Origin: Bacillota bacterium
Lineage (GTDB): Bacteria > Bacillota > Clostridia > Christensenellales > Aristaeellaceae
NCBI GenBank assembly: GCA_029548395.1
Contig: JAKPNM010000131.1
Coordinates: 1 to 33,573, forward strand
Reading direction: 5' to 3'
DNA length: 33,573 nt
A program made the position numbers and the translations under genes. The notes under the pieces were generated by a model. The model worked only from the letters and a program-made list of their open reading frames with translations. It was not told the DNA's origin and searched no databases. Positions 7,972 through 16,227 of this stretch are shown one piece after another (positions within the stretch are counted from its first letter, which is position 1; each line of letters starts with the position of its first letter).

Positions 7972-8954
7972 CAGTACAAGGCCTTCCTGAGGTTTTCAAG
8001 GTTTCCGCGCATAATGTCTATGTAGGTGATGCCTTTGTCAAAATCGTCCTGGCTGATGTTGTGTGCAGAGTGCAAGAGCAAATCCTGTGCCCCTGTTTCC
8101 GCAGCGATCAGGCTGGCGGCCTTGCGGCTGGAAAGCTCTATATGGAAAACAACAGGAATGTTCTCCTTTTTGATAACGTCCATCAAGAAAGCGATGGTTT
8201 TGACGCTGGGCTCGGTTTGTGCGCTGCAGCCCGGGAAAGCCGCATAATAGGACAGGCCGTATTCGCGCGTAAAGTAGCGCATTGCGAAACGATCGCCCAG
8301 CACGATGGTCCTGCGCGGAGCGTTCTCAACCAGAGCGCGGAAATCAGCGTCCAGCGCAAGCAGCGCGCTTTCGAATTGCTCAAAGTTGGAGGCATAGATT
8401 TGCGCGCCATGGGGATCCAACTCAGTAAACTTATTGGCAATGGCGCGGGAGATCAGGATGGCATTGCGCGGCGAGGTCCACACGTGCTCATCCAGTTCCC
8501 CCACATCCTCGCTGTCGTGTTCCCCGTGGCTGTGATCATCATGGCTGTGGCTGTCCGTAGCTGCCTTATGGTCATGGGGGACATCCTCCATGCCTTCTAT
8601 GATTTCCTCAGCCACAGTCTCCACCAGGTCCATCATTGCAATGGCAGCCGGGGCATCGTCGCCCATGGATGCCAGAAGGCCCTCCACCCAGTAGTCTGCC
8701 ACGCCGCCGTTGTAAACCAGCAGGTCCGCATTGCTCAACGCGATTAGATCCTTGGGAGAAGGTTCAAAGCTGTGCATATCAGTGCCCGGGGGCAGCAGCA
8801 TACTGACCAGGCCACGATCGCCTGCAACCTGTCGGCTGAAATCATACGCGGGGAAATTCAAGGTGATGATGGTCAAGCCTTCCTGCGCAGGGACGGCGGA
8901 AGGCCAGACCAGCAGGAGGCTGAGAAACAGGAGGCTGATAATTGTTTTTTTCAT
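7971..8954 (-). CDS. znuA: Zinc-binding extracellular solute-binding protein (ZnuA-like)
   Basis: This 327-residue metal-binding protein has a signal peptide with a likely signal-peptidase I site after AVPA (about residue 24) and no lipobox cysteine. Likely metal ligands include H61 in MHSFEPS and H157 in DEHVWTSP. A His/Asp-rich loop at about 127-146 holds seven histidines and is typical of zinc rather than manganese binders. Where ZnuA usually has the third histidine (H-x-x-F), this protein reads GDRF. From memory this fits a group of clostridial homologues with DRF plus YYAAFPGC. The C terminus LLLHSAHNISQDDF also fits that group. The start ATG overlaps the zur stop as ATGA. It captures zinc for ZnuCB. 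Confidence 0.9.
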   Translation of the reverse strand: MKKTIISLLFLSLLLVWPSAVPAQEGLTIITLNFPAYDFSRQVAGDRGLVSMLLPPGTDMHSFEPSPKDLIALSNADLLVYNGGVADYWVEGLLASMGDDAPAAIAMMDLVETVAEEIIEGMEDVPHDHKAATDSHSHDDHSHGEHDSEDVGELDEHVWTSPRNAILISRAIANKFTELDPHGAQIYASNFEQFESALLALDADFRALVENAPRRTIVLGDRFAMRYFTREYGLSYYAAFPGCSAQTEPSVKTIAFLMDVIKKENIPVVFHIELSSRKAASLIAAETGAQDLLLHSAHNISQDDFDKGITYIDIMRGNLENLRKALY

Positions 8955-9391
8955 ACGTTTTCCTTATCTTGGGAGTTTTCACGCCTGTCAAGGCACTTGC
9001 CGCACAGGCCGTTGAGGATGCATTCCGCTTGGTGCAGCAAGAAACCATGGTCGGCAAAAAGATGCTGTTCGAATTGTTTCATCGATTCACAGGCCAGCGC
9101 TGCCATTTGCCCGCAACCTGAACAACGTATGGATATATGGCTTGACTGCGCGGCGTGCTGATAGGCTCGGGGACTGCCGCTGGCGGAGCGCAAATCGGAC
9201 AGGACAATGAGCCGGCCGGACTCACACAACCTTGCAATGGTGCGGAACACCGTTGTGCGGCCGATGGTCACGCCTTCACTACGCAGCTGCTCATACACGG
9301 TTTGCGCTGTCATGCCCCGTTGGGGCTGGCTGGCGAAACAATCCAGCACTGCGTTGCGCTGCCGGGTTGCGTAATCCTTTCGCTGTTTCAT
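8951..9391 (-). CDS. zur: Fur-family zinc-uptake regulator (Zur-like)
   Basis: This 146-residue Fur-family repressor has an N-terminal winged helix (YATRQRNAVLDCF to TTVFRTIARLCESG, about 7-59) and a C-terminal dimerisation domain. Two CxxC pairs (C90/C93 and C130/C133) form the structural zinc site. Its position as first gene of a zinc-importer operon makes Zur more likely than Fur, PerR or Mur, but metal specificity is inferred. I use ATG 9391, which has CGGAGGG upstream; the longer frame to 9421 lacks a site. It is co-transcribed with znuACB and likely represses its own promoter when zinc is plentiful. Confidence 0.85.
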   Translation of the reverse strand: MKQRKDYATRQRNAVLDCFASQPQRGMTAQTVYEQLRSEGVTIGRTTVFRTIARLCESGRLIVLSDLRSASGSPRAYQHAAQSSHISIRCSGCGQMAALACESMKQFEQHLFADHGFLLHQAECILNGLCGKCLDRRENSQDKENV

Positions 9392-9421
9392 GATCCCTCC
9401 GAATTTGGAACCCAGTTTCAA

Positions 9422-9449
9422 ATTATAGGCAAGTCCCCGGAAAAGTCAA
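9422..9449 (-). promoter_or_regulatory. Strong promoter of the zur-znuACB operon
   Basis: On the minus strand TTGACT (9449-9444) and a perfect TATAAT (9427-9422) are 16 bases apart. The zur ATG is about 30 bases below. It is the best sigma-A-type promoter in this divergent intergenic region. Confidence 0.7.
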
Positions 9450-9456
9450 CATCGAA

Positions 9457-9472
9457 TTATAGTATAGTATAA
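9457..9472. promoter_or_regulatory. Candidate Zur operator dyad
   Basis: TTATA and TATAA flank six bases (GTATAG), forming an imperfect AT-rich dyad directly upstream of the zur -35 box. It does not match the Bacillus Zur box (TCGTAAT/ATTACGA), so the assignment rests on position and symmetry only. It could equally be an AT-rich upstream promoter element. Confidence 0.3.
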
Positions 9473-9521
9473 ACAATATGAACAAAATACATTAAAAATG
9501 AAACAATAAAATGCTTAAAAC

Positions 9522-9551
9522 TTGCATTTGAGTATATTATGTATATATAAT
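9522..9551 (+). promoter_or_regulatory. Predicted promoter for the mgtC-family gene
   Basis: TTGCAT (9522-9527) and a perfect TATAAT (9546-9551) are 18 bases apart on the plus strand. The -10 box is one arm of a TATAAT/ATTATA inverted repeat with a four-base spacer (9546-9561), which could be an operator. The rest of the gap between this promoter and that of zur is very AT-rich with no further structure that I can defend. Confidence 0.5.
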
Positions 9552-9607
9552 GCATATTATAGCAGAGAGCCCCAGTGAACCGGAATACTGAAAAGGACGT
9601 TGAACAC

Positions 9608-10324
9608 GTGGATATTTTGATTCAGGTAAAGGCTTTGACCTGGCACGAGGTCTTGATACGTATCATTGCGGCGGTGACTGTCGGATGCGTGATCGGTATA
9701 GAGCGGGAGTATAAGAATCGCCCGGCCGGGATGCGCACCCACAGTCTGGTCTGTCTTGGCGCGGCGGTGGTTGCAGTCCTGGAAGGGCTGATGCTTCATT
9801 CTGCCGGCGATCTGCTGCACGACGGGGTATCCATCACCATTGGCCGGATGACAGCGCAGGTGATCAGCGGCATCGGTTTTTTAGGTGCAGGCACTATTTT
9901 TATCGCGCAAAAAAAGATATCCGGCTTGACCACCGCTGCCAGTCTGTGGAATGTAGCCTGCCTGGGTGTGATGATTGGCTTTGGATATTATTATCTGGCG
10001 CTGATTATCGGATCTTTCATTATGCTGGTGCTGTCCGTATTGCAGCGGGTCATCCGTGTGAACACCATTAAGCGCGTGGAAATCCGTTTTACCAATCGGC
10101 GGTCCACTCTCCCGTTTATCAATGATTACCTGCAAAAAAACAAAATTAAAGTTCTGGACATCGACTTTCATATAGAGCATCTTCCATCGACGGACAATCC
10201 GGAGGACAATGTGTATATTAACCTGTACACCATGCACCTGCCCAGCGAGTTTCACTTTTCTGACATGGTTGCCGAGCTCTCTGAAAACGTGGATATTCAG
10301 GTTGTGCGCACGCGCAACGTATAA
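9608..10324 (+). CDS. MgtC/SapB-family membrane protein
   Basis: The 238-residue protein matches the MgtC/SapB family. It has N-terminal helices with the family core GIEREYKNRPAGMRTHSLV (about 30-48), then TAQVISGIGFLGAGTIF and GLTTAASLWNVACLG, and a soluble ACT-like C-terminal domain of about 90 residues. MgtC proteins affect survival at low magnesium and modulate the F-ATPase in some pathogens; in free-living bacteria the role is poorly defined. I chose GTG 9608, preceded by AAAAGGA. A GTG at 9575 would add 11 residues but has a poorer site. It is divergent from the zinc operon and convergent with the kinase gene, so it is probably monocistronic. Confidence 0.85.
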   Translation: MDILIQVKALTWHEVLIRIIAAVTVGCVIGIEREYKNRPAGMRTHSLVCLGAAVVAVLEGLMLHSAGDLLHDGVSITIGRMTAQVISGIGFLGAGTIFIAQKKISGLTTAASLWNVACLGVMIGFGYYYLALIIGSFIMLVLSVLQRVIRVNTIKRVEIRFTNRRSTLPFINDYLQKNKIKVLDIDFHIEHLPSTDNPEDNVYINLYTMHLPSEFHFSDMVAELSENVDIQVVRTRNV

Positions 10325-10340
10325 GAAAGACGGTGCGAGA

Positions 10341-11996
10341 TTACAGGTCGTCCTGGTATAGCGTGTTGCCGCCAATGAACTCCCGAAGGATGCTCAGCGG
10401 CGGTATTTCATTGAAGACATCTTCTTTCACCGGCAGCATGTAGTTCAATATTTTCAGGATACGGCTGCACTTGATATAGTATGGGCTGGTCTGGGGCACC
10501 TGGCTCAGGATGTTGAAGGAGATGGTCTTGAGCACCGGCAATTCGTAATGCAAGGCGGAGTTGAATACGATATCGGCGTTCTCCTGATAAGGGAAAATCC
10601 ACCTTTCTTCGCCTCTGCGCACGCTGTCCCACATCTCCAGCGTCTTAAGCGGCGGGGTTGCCCGGAACTGATAATCTCGCACGATGCGCCGCAGCAGCCG
10701 GGCATCTGTGGTACGGATGCGGTTGTGCCTGTCAAGGTTGATGGTGGTCAACTGGCTGATATAGATCCGGCAAATCAACTGACTGTCAATCGTTTTATGC
10801 AAAGCGGGGTTCAGCCCGTGAATCCCCTCGATAATCAGGGGGCAGTTGGCGCCGATCTGCATTTTCACCGTCTTGTCTGAGCGGCGGTGCTTGGAAAAAA
10901 CAAAGCGCGGCATCTCAGTCTCCCTGCCGGCCAGCAGGCTGTTGATGCATGATTGCAGGTAGGGCACATCCAGCGCAGACAGGGCTTCCAGATCCGGCAT
11001 GCCATCCGCTTCCAGCGGCAGTTCATCACGGTTGCGGTAAAAATCGTCCATGGACACGATGACAGGATTCATCCCTGAGACCCGAAGGTGTATGCACAGA
11101 CGGTTGGCAAAGGTAGTCTTCCCGCTGGAGGAAGGCCCGGCGATAAAGATGGCGCGCGCGCCGCGGTTGACGATGTCCTCGGCGATTTCCGAGATGGTTT
11201 TGGAGTGGAAAGCCTCATTCACCCGGATGAAATCGCGCAGTTTATTGTGAGCGATCAAATCATTCAGTTCCGAGGCAGTGCCGCAATTGAGCACCCTGCA
11301 CCAGTAGTTCGACTGCGCGAAAACAGCCATGTTTTTGGGCAGGCTCATATAGGTGGACACGATATCCGGCTTGTCTCTGTCCGGCAACAGCAGCACCAAA
11401 CCCGGCGCGCGGGCGCGCAGCGCAAAAGTCTTGAGCATTCCGGTAGACGGGAGCATGGCGCCATAGAAGTACTCCGACATGCCGCCGCAGGTGTAGATGT
11501 CAAAGTAGTTATAAGGGCGGTAGCTGAGCAGGTTGGCCTTGTCCTGATCTCCTTGTGCAAGGAAATAGTCGATGGCTGCCTCGCGGCTCCAGCGTGTTCG
11601 TACAAATGGCAAGTCGCGTTTGATAAAATCACGCATCATGCCCTCAAGCGCTTCTACATCGCCGGGATAAAGCCGTCTGCCTTCCAATAACAGATAGACT
11701 CCCTGGCCGATGGAATGCTCGATGCGCACATGGTAATCCGGGAAAAGCTCTCTTGCTGCCAGCAACAGGACAAAGCGCAGGGAGCGTTCGTAGATACGCT
11801 TGCCTTCTTCATCACGGTAGGTGATGGGGATAAGCTCTGCGGATTTGTCCACGATGCTCTTTAACTCAATCACCGCGCCATTGACAAAACAGGCGAAGAC
11901 CTGATCACAGGTATCCGGCAGCATTGCACGGATGATCACAGACAAAGGCTGCGGTCCATCAAATTTCATGCTGTTGCCGTTGATGGTAATGATCAT
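10341..11996 (-). CDS. TGS-domain nucleoside (uridine-type) kinase
   Basis: This 551-residue protein joins an N-terminal TGS domain (about 1-62, MIITINGNSMKF) and a segment resembling the second additional domain of threonyl-tRNA synthetase (about 63-190) to a C-terminal P-loop kinase of the uridine kinase/phosphoribulokinase family. Walker A is GPSSSGKTT (287-295), followed by SMDDFYRNRDELP, a typical Udk substrate loop, and LIIEGIHGLN. Such fusions occur in Clostridia and Thermotogae and are annotated as nucleoside kinases; what the TGS part senses is unknown. The start ATG 11996 has GAAAGGAGG upstream and overlaps the exonuclease stop as ATGA. It is the last gene of the six-gene operon and converges with the mgtC-type gene. 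Confidence 0.87.
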   Translation of the reverse strand: MIITINGNSMKFDGPQPLSVIIRAMLPDTCDQVFACFVNGAVIELKSIVDKSAELIPITYRDEEGKRIYERSLRFVLLLAARELFPDYHVRIEHSIGQGVYLLLEGRRLYPGDVEALEGMMRDFIKRDLPFVRTRWSREAAIDYFLAQGDQDKANLLSYRPYNYFDIYTCGGMSEYFYGAMLPSTGMLKTFALRARAPGLVLLLPDRDKPDIVSTYMSLPKNMAVFAQSNYWCRVLNCGTASELNDLIAHNKLRDFIRVNEAFHSKTISEIAEDIVNRGARAIFIAGPSSSGKTTFANRLCIHLRVSGMNPVIVSMDDFYRNRDELPLEADGMPDLEALSALDVPYLQSCINSLLAGRETEMPRFVFSKHRRSDKTVKMQIGANCPLIIEGIHGLNPALHKTIDSQLICRIYISQLTTINLDRHNRIRTTDARLLRRIVRDYQFRATPPLKTLEMWDSVRRGEERWIFPYQENADIVFNSALHYELPVLKTISFNILSQVPQTSPYYIKCSRILKILNYMLPVKEDVFNEIPPLSILREFIGGNTLYQDDL

Positions 11997-12949
11997 GCGC
12001 TTGCCTCCTTTCGTTCCAGTGCGGCGATTTTGTTGGCCCACTGCAGATGTTTGGTACGCACATAAGCCGGATTTTGCTGGTCAGAAAGCGCGGCGCGGCG
12101 TTTGACCTGTTTCTTGCCCTGTGCGTTCTTGTCAAGCACCAGGTCAACCAGCACCAGGCCGTGCTCCGGACAATCCGCCAGCGCGCGCCAGGTATCAGGC
12201 CGCACGGGAGCATAGCCCTCGGGGATTTTGATGCGCTTGCCGCAGACCGGGCAGTTGGGCTGGGTGGCAGGCCGGCTTTTGACAGCTTGTTCCAGGGTAG
12301 TAAAGCGCAGGTCATCGGACTTTTCATCCCTGGCTGTCTTCGCAGGGATCAGCTCCCGTACTTTCTGAGGATAATCCAGCACATCCTGTGGACTGGACAT
12401 TTTTTGAAAAACCAGCGCGGTGTAATATGCGTCATCCACCGCGCTGTGAAAGGGATGCTCTGCGCTCGCAGCAATATGATAATGGGCCATAGCGCTTTGC
12501 AGACCGGTACGGTTCCTGGCAGTGTTGTGTTCGGCCTGGTTGCTGTAAAGACACTGCAGGTCGTACACCGGTGGCATTGAGCGCTCTTTTTTCAGGTAGT
12601 AATTCAGGTTTTGCTGAAATACCGAGATGTCATCGCGGCCCCAGGTAATCAGCGCGTAATCTTCACCACACCATTGCACAAAGCGGGACAGCGCCTGACT
12701 GAAACCCGGCGCGCCGGCCAAATCCGCCTGCCTGATGCTTGTGATGCGCGAAATCCGCGGGTGGAGTTTGCGGTACAGCCCGGGCTGGATATATTGATTG
12801 AATGAACCTGTCATGCGCAGTTCCTCATCCAGCTTGACTGCGCCTATTTGAATCATATCAAACATCAGCTGTTTGCCATAACGGCGGTACTGTGCGCTCA
12901 TATGGGACAGCGGCTGGTTCCATTCAAGATCCATTATAATGTAATTCAC
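11993..12949 (-). CDS. DEDDh-type 3'-5' exonuclease domain protein with C-terminal zinc knuckle
   Basis: The N-terminal half (residues 1-185) is a DnaQ-like exonuclease fold: D7 and E9 in MDLEWNQ, an aspartate in WGRDD (106-107), and H168 and D172 in HSAVDDAY give a complete DEDDh set. The C-terminal part has CPVC (233-236) and CPEH (260-263), which look like a CxxC/CxxH zinc site, followed by a lysine-rich tail. It probably removes nucleotides from RNA or DNA 3' ends; the polymer is unknown. The start is GTG at 12949, overlapping the upstream stop as GTGA, with GGAGAG just before. The domain combination recurs in Clostridia, as I recall, but has no assigned role. Confidence 0.8.
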   Translation of the reverse strand: MNYIIMDLEWNQPLSHMSAQYRRYGKQLMFDMIQIGAVKLDEELRMTGSFNQYIQPGLYRKLHPRISRITSIRQADLAGAPGFSQALSRFVQWCGEDYALITWGRDDISVFQQNLNYYLKKERSMPPVYDLQCLYSNQAEHNTARNRTGLQSAMAHYHIAASAEHPFHSAVDDAYYTALVFQKMSSPQDVLDYPQKVRELIPAKTARDEKSDDLRFTTLEQAVKSRPATQPNCPVCGKRIKIPEGYAPVRPDTWRALADCPEHGLVLVDLVLDKNAQGKKQVKRRAALSDQQNPAYVRTKHLQWANKIAALERKEASA

Positions 12950-14199
12950 GTTCTCTCCATACCTTGTGATGTAATCCGTGATGCGGCGCTGTATCCGGCC
13001 AGCGCTCCGGTAGAAAAGGCAATTTGCAGATTATATCCGCCTGTCAGTGCGTCCACATCCAGCAACTCTCCTGCGAAATACAGCCCTGCGATCAGCTTTG
13101 ATGCCATGGTGGATGAATCCACCTGGGAAACCATGACCCCGCCACAGGTGATCACGGCTTCGCTGAAGGGGCGGTGGGCGCGAAGGCGTACCGGCAGGCG
13201 TTTCAAACCTTCAACAAAGCCGGCACGCTCCAGCCTTGTCAATTGGTTGAGGACCTTCCCGGCAGGCAGGCCGATAACGTCCGGGTAGACAGTTGCCAGG
13301 CTGGCCGGCAGGTAGTCAGTCAGCAGCCTGCCCAAAGTGCGTTTGCCATGATCTGTGATTTCTTCTTCCAGGCGTTTTTGCAGCACTTCGTGCGTCAAAG
13401 CTGGTTTCAAATCAATGGCTGCCTGTACGCTGGAAAGATCCTGTCCTGCAAGATAACTGCTCAGGCTCAGTACCAGCGGCCCGGAGACGCCAAAATGCGT
13501 GAACAGGATTTCGCCCTGCTCTTCAAACCGGCTCCTCTTTCCCCAGGAAGCCAGCAGCTTGACATTTTTGAGCGTCAAGCCCTGCAGGCGCTTTGGCCAC
13601 TCGTCTATGGTATCAAAGCCTGTCAAAGAGGGCAACAGGGGACTTACTGCATGGCCTACAAGCTGCGCCATGGCGTGTCCCAGCCCTGTGGAGCCGGTGC
13701 TGGGATAAGACAGCCCGCCCGTTGCCAGGATAACTGCGCCGGCTTGGATAACTTCATTGTTTTCAAGACGCACACCGCTTATCCGTCCGTCTGTGACGAG
13801 AAGCTCCTGTACCCGGGCGTGATAGCGCACTTCATCTGTTTTCAGGCCGGCGGCCAGGGCGCGCGTGACGTCAGATGCCTTTCGGCTGGCAGGAAACACC
13901 CGCCGGCCGCGCTCCACAACGGTAGGACAACCCAGAGAGCTCAGCCAGTCACGCAGCCGCTGCGGGCTGAGGAAAGCCAGCGCGGCATACAAAAACCGCG
14001 GGTTCCGCGGCACCTGGGACAGAAACTCCTCACGTTCGCATAAGTTGGTTACATTGCAGGATCCCTTGCCGGTGATATACAGTTTTTTGCCGAGCTTTTC
14101 ATTGTGCTCAAGCAACAGAATCCGAGCGCCCTGCATTTTGGCGAACAGAGCTGCTGTCATCCCGGCAGGACCACCGCCAACAATTATGACATCAGCCAA
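12946..14199 (-). CDS. BaiN/YhiN (HI0933)-family FAD-dependent oxidoreductase
   Basis: This 417-residue flavoprotein has the dinucleotide-binding motif GGGPAG (8-13) and the family-specific block KLGKKLYITGKGSCNVTN (about 34-51). Further matches are ILATGGLSYPSTGSTG in the middle and FAGELLDVDALTGGYNLQIAFSTG near the C terminus. Members are annotated as NAD(P)/FAD-dependent oxidoreductases; one, BaiN, acts on bile-acid intermediates, but most have no known substrate, so I give no specific function. I use TTG at 14199, which has GGAGGAG upstream and overlaps the surE stop by eight bases. The longer frame to 14256 has no family homology. Confidence 0.88.
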   Translation of the reverse strand: MADVIIVGGGPAGMTAALFAKMQGARILLLEHNEKLGKKLYITGKGSCNVTNLCEREEFLSQVPRNPRFLYAALAFLSPQRLRDWLSSLGCPTVVERGRRVFPASRKASDVTRALAAGLKTDEVRYHARVQELLVTDGRISGVRLENNEVIQAGAVILATGGLSYPSTGSTGLGHAMAQLVGHAVSPLLPSLTGFDTIDEWPKRLQGLTLKNVKLLASWGKRSRFEEQGEILFTHFGVSGPLVLSLSSYLAGQDLSSVQAAIDLKPALTHEVLQKRLEEEITDHGKRTLGRLLTDYLPASLATVYPDVIGLPAGKVLNQLTRLERAGFVEGLKRLPVRLRAHRPFSEAVITCGGVMVSQVDSSTMASKLIAGLYFAGELLDVDALTGGYNLQIAFSTGALAGYSAASRITSQGMERT

Positions 14200-14950
14200 G
14201 AATCTCCTCCAGCTTGGGATAATACAGGGCGTTGTTGTTGACGAAACCCCCGACAAAACTCACCGTCAGGTGGCCTTGCTGAATCATTACGGCATCGGTA
14301 CCGGCTTCAGCTTCCTCCTTTAACACGCCGTTTTCCAGCCAGAAATAGCGCTGGCCGCGCGGGTTGACGCGTTCAACGTATTCATCCAGCCAATAGCTCT
14401 CGCTGATGGGAGTGATTTTGGCTGGTTTGACCTTGCCGGGAGGCAGACAAGGCGCATTGAGATTACAAAAGGTCAGCCGCGGCATGGGCCGTTTGATAAT
14501 GTAGTCCATAATCATCAAGGCTTGTTCTGCCAGGTGCACGAGCATATCCTCATCTGCGTGTGACTCAATGGAAATGGCCATGCTGGGCAGGTAGAGCATC
14601 GCTGCTTCGCGCGCAGCCGCTGCGGTGCCGGAGTAAAACAAATCTGTGCCGACGTTGAGGCCGTCATTGATGCCGGACAGGCAAAAATCAAAAGGCCTGT
14701 CAGAAAGCTTGCGCCCAATCCTCACGCAGTCTACCGGCGTGCCATTGATAGCAAAGGATTCAAAATCCGGGTCGATGCTTCGGGTTTGCACCATCAGGGA
14801 TTCATTGATGGTCAACCGGTGACCGGTCGCGCTTTGCTGGGTAGCCGGCGCTACGATCATTACGGTGTGTCCGGCTTTTACCGCCACGCGGGCAAGGGTC
14901 AGGATCCCCTGCGCTTGAATTCCGTCGTCATTGGTGATCAGTAAATGCAT
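14192..14950 (-). CDS. surE: 5'/3'-nucleotidase SurE
   Basis: SurE dephosphorylates nucleoside monophosphates and short polyphosphates in a divalent-metal-dependent way. This 252-residue protein starts MHLLITNDDGI, with N7, D8 and D9 as metal ligands, has S40 in QQSATGH, and contains NGTPVDCV, SGINDGLNVGTDLFYSGT and AAAAREA. The ATG at 14950 has AAAGGAG upstream; a longer frame to 15019 is a shadow of the neighbouring gene. It follows the ThrE half-gene by ten bases and is part of the operon. Grouping with a nucleoside kinase and an exonuclease suggests a nucleotide turnover theme, though this is inference. Confidence 0.93.
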   Translation of the reverse strand: MHLLITNDDGIQAQGILTLARVAVKAGHTVMIVAPATQQSATGHRLTINESLMVQTRSIDPDFESFAINGTPVDCVRIGRKLSDRPFDFCLSGINDGLNVGTDLFYSGTAAAAREAAMLYLPSMAISIESHADEDMLVHLAEQALMIMDYIIKRPMPRLTFCNLNAPCLPPGKVKPAKITPISESYWLDEYVERVNPRGQRYFWLENGVLKEEAEAGTDAVMIQQGHLTVSFVGGFVNNNALYYPKLEEILG

Positions 14951-14960
14951 ATGCTCTCCT

Positions 14961-15395
14961 TTATGTTGTGGAGTTAGGTCTGCAGGCTGGCCTGAAACAG
15001 CTGAAGATGGCTGTGGCAATGGTCAGCGACAGCGCAATCGCGCCGATGCCGGCGAGGGTTTCAACCCCGATTGACAAGGCCAGATCCATGTTGTTTTCCG
15101 ACAGGGCCATCATTGAACGGAACAATCCAAGGCCGGGCACGGTGGGGATGATGGAGCTGATGAGCAGCAGGGTGGTGGTTCGCTTGATCATTCTGGCAGT
15201 CAGTTCGCACAGGATGCCCACCAGCAGACCGGAAAAGAAGAAAGCAAGCAACCCCTGCCCAAGCAATAAAAATACCAGGTATCCGGCCAGGCCGATGATG
15301 GCGGTGTACACCAGTGTGTTTTTGGGCTGTCGGAGAAGCATGCCAAAAAAACAAGCAGCGCCCATGCAAGCCAGCGCGCGAATTACACTATCCAT
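14961..15395 (-). CDS. Threonine/serine exporter family protein, C-terminal half (ThrE_2-like)
   Basis: This 144-residue membrane protein has four to five hydrophobic helices and matches the DUF3815/ThrE_2 half of the ThrE exporter: CELTARMIKRTTTLLLISS followed by IIPTVPGLGLFRSMMAL is a typical core. ThrE exports threonine and serine; here the protein is split into two adjacent genes, as is usual in Bacillota. The ATG at 15395 lies inside the upstream half-gene, giving a 13-base overlap and probable coupling. The two halves are expected to form one transporter. Confidence 0.82.
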   Translation of the reverse strand: MDSVIRALACMGAACFFGMLLRQPKNTLVYTAIIGLAGYLVFLLLGQGLLAFFFSGLLVGILCELTARMIKRTTTLLLISSIIPTVPGLGLFRSMMALSENNMDLALSIGVETLAGIGAIALSLTIATAIFSCFRPACRPNSTT

Positions 15396-16138
15396 ATCTT
15401 ACCCCAGAAAAAAAGGGCAGCCGCGACACCGGCGGACAAGAGTATCGCTGAAATCAACGCCTCCGCGCTTCGGGCCAAACCTGAGATCAGATCACCGCGG
15501 ATCGTATCCCTGACAGCGTTGGTCATGGCCAGGCCGGGGAGCAGGGGCATAATCACGCCGGTGATGACCGCTTCCTGCAAGCCGCCAAACAACGCAAGCG
15601 GGAGTGAAGCGGAGAGGGCGGAAAAAAAGCCCAGCAAAAAAGATTGCAGCTGGCTTGGGATATTCAGCCTGATCAGGGGTATCTGCAGTGATTGCACCAG
15701 ATAACCGATGACAAAACTCATCAGGAACTCAAAGGCTCCCCCGCCGAACATGACAGTAAAAAAGGCTGAAGCCAGGGCATAATATAAGCAGGTGCGCCAC
15801 CAGGGCAGAGAAGCCTGGGCCCGCAGGGCAACCAATTGGTCGCAGGCCTCCCTGGCGGTGAGCTGACCGCTTACCGCCAGGCGCGAGATACTGTTGACAG
15901 CGTCAATCCTGTCAAGGCGAATGTTACGCTCCTGAATGCGAAAGACGCGTGTCTCATGTCCGTTTTCAGTGGTCGCAGTGAGCACAAACCCGGTGGGAAA
16001 GGCTATAATCTGCACGTTTTGCAGGTGGAAGGCAGCACACATCCGCAGCGCTGTTTCTTCAGCCCTGTAGGTTTCACCGCTGCTTTCCAGGATGGTCCTG
16101 GCTGCCAGCGCAGCGGAATCCAGTGCGAGGGAGCTCAT
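15383..16138 (-). CDS. Threonine/serine exporter family protein, N-terminal half (ThrE-like, DUF1212)
   Basis: This 251-residue protein has a soluble N-terminal region (about 1-115) followed by about five helices, fitting the DUF1212/ThrE half. Supporting blocks are SSGETYRAEETALRMCAAF near the N terminus and GVIMPLLPGLAMTNAVRDTIRGD in the membrane part. It is first in the operon with its partner half, surE, baiN-like, exonuclease and kinase genes. The ATG at 16138 has only a loose AAAGGCAGG site upstream. A substrate of threonine or serine is inferred from family. Some members export other small carboxylates. Confidence 0.82.
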   Translation of the reverse strand: MSSLALDSAALAARTILESSGETYRAEETALRMCAAFHLQNVQIIAFPTGFVLTATTENGHETRVFRIQERNIRLDRIDAVNSISRLAVSGQLTAREACDQLVALRAQASLPWWRTCLYYALASAFFTVMFGGGAFEFLMSFVIGYLVQSLQIPLIRLNIPSQLQSFLLGFFSALSASLPLALFGGLQEAVITGVIMPLLPGLAMTNAVRDTIRGDLISGLARSAEALISAILLSAGVAAALFFWGKIWIV

Positions 16139-16169
16139 CCGTTCATCAAGCCTGCCTTTCTATTGAGAT

Positions 16170-16198
16170 ATCCTATCATGAACACCTGTGTCGGGCAA
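16170..16198 (-). promoter_or_regulatory. Predicted promoter for the thrE-surE-kinase operon
   Basis: On the minus strand TTGCCC (16198-16193) and TAGGAT (16175-16170) are separated by 17 bases. The spacing is good but both boxes are imperfect. The first start codon is about 31 bases below. Confidence 0.4.
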
Positions 16199-16210
16199 TA
16201 TCATGCATCC

Positions 16211-16224
16211 GGATTTCGGATTTC
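16211..16224 (+). repeat. Tandem heptamer GGATTTC x2 upstream of the traX-like promoter
   Basis: GGATTTC is repeated directly with no spacer, immediately before the predicted -35 box of the plus-strand gene. It may be a regulator site or chance; two copies of seven bases is weak evidence. Confidence 0.3.
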
Positions 16225-16227
16225 CTC

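Noticed and set aside
8500-8590. Repetitive GTG/CATG-rich stretch as a tandem repeat
   Set aside because: It encodes the His/Asp-rich metal loop of ZnuA; codon repetition explains it.
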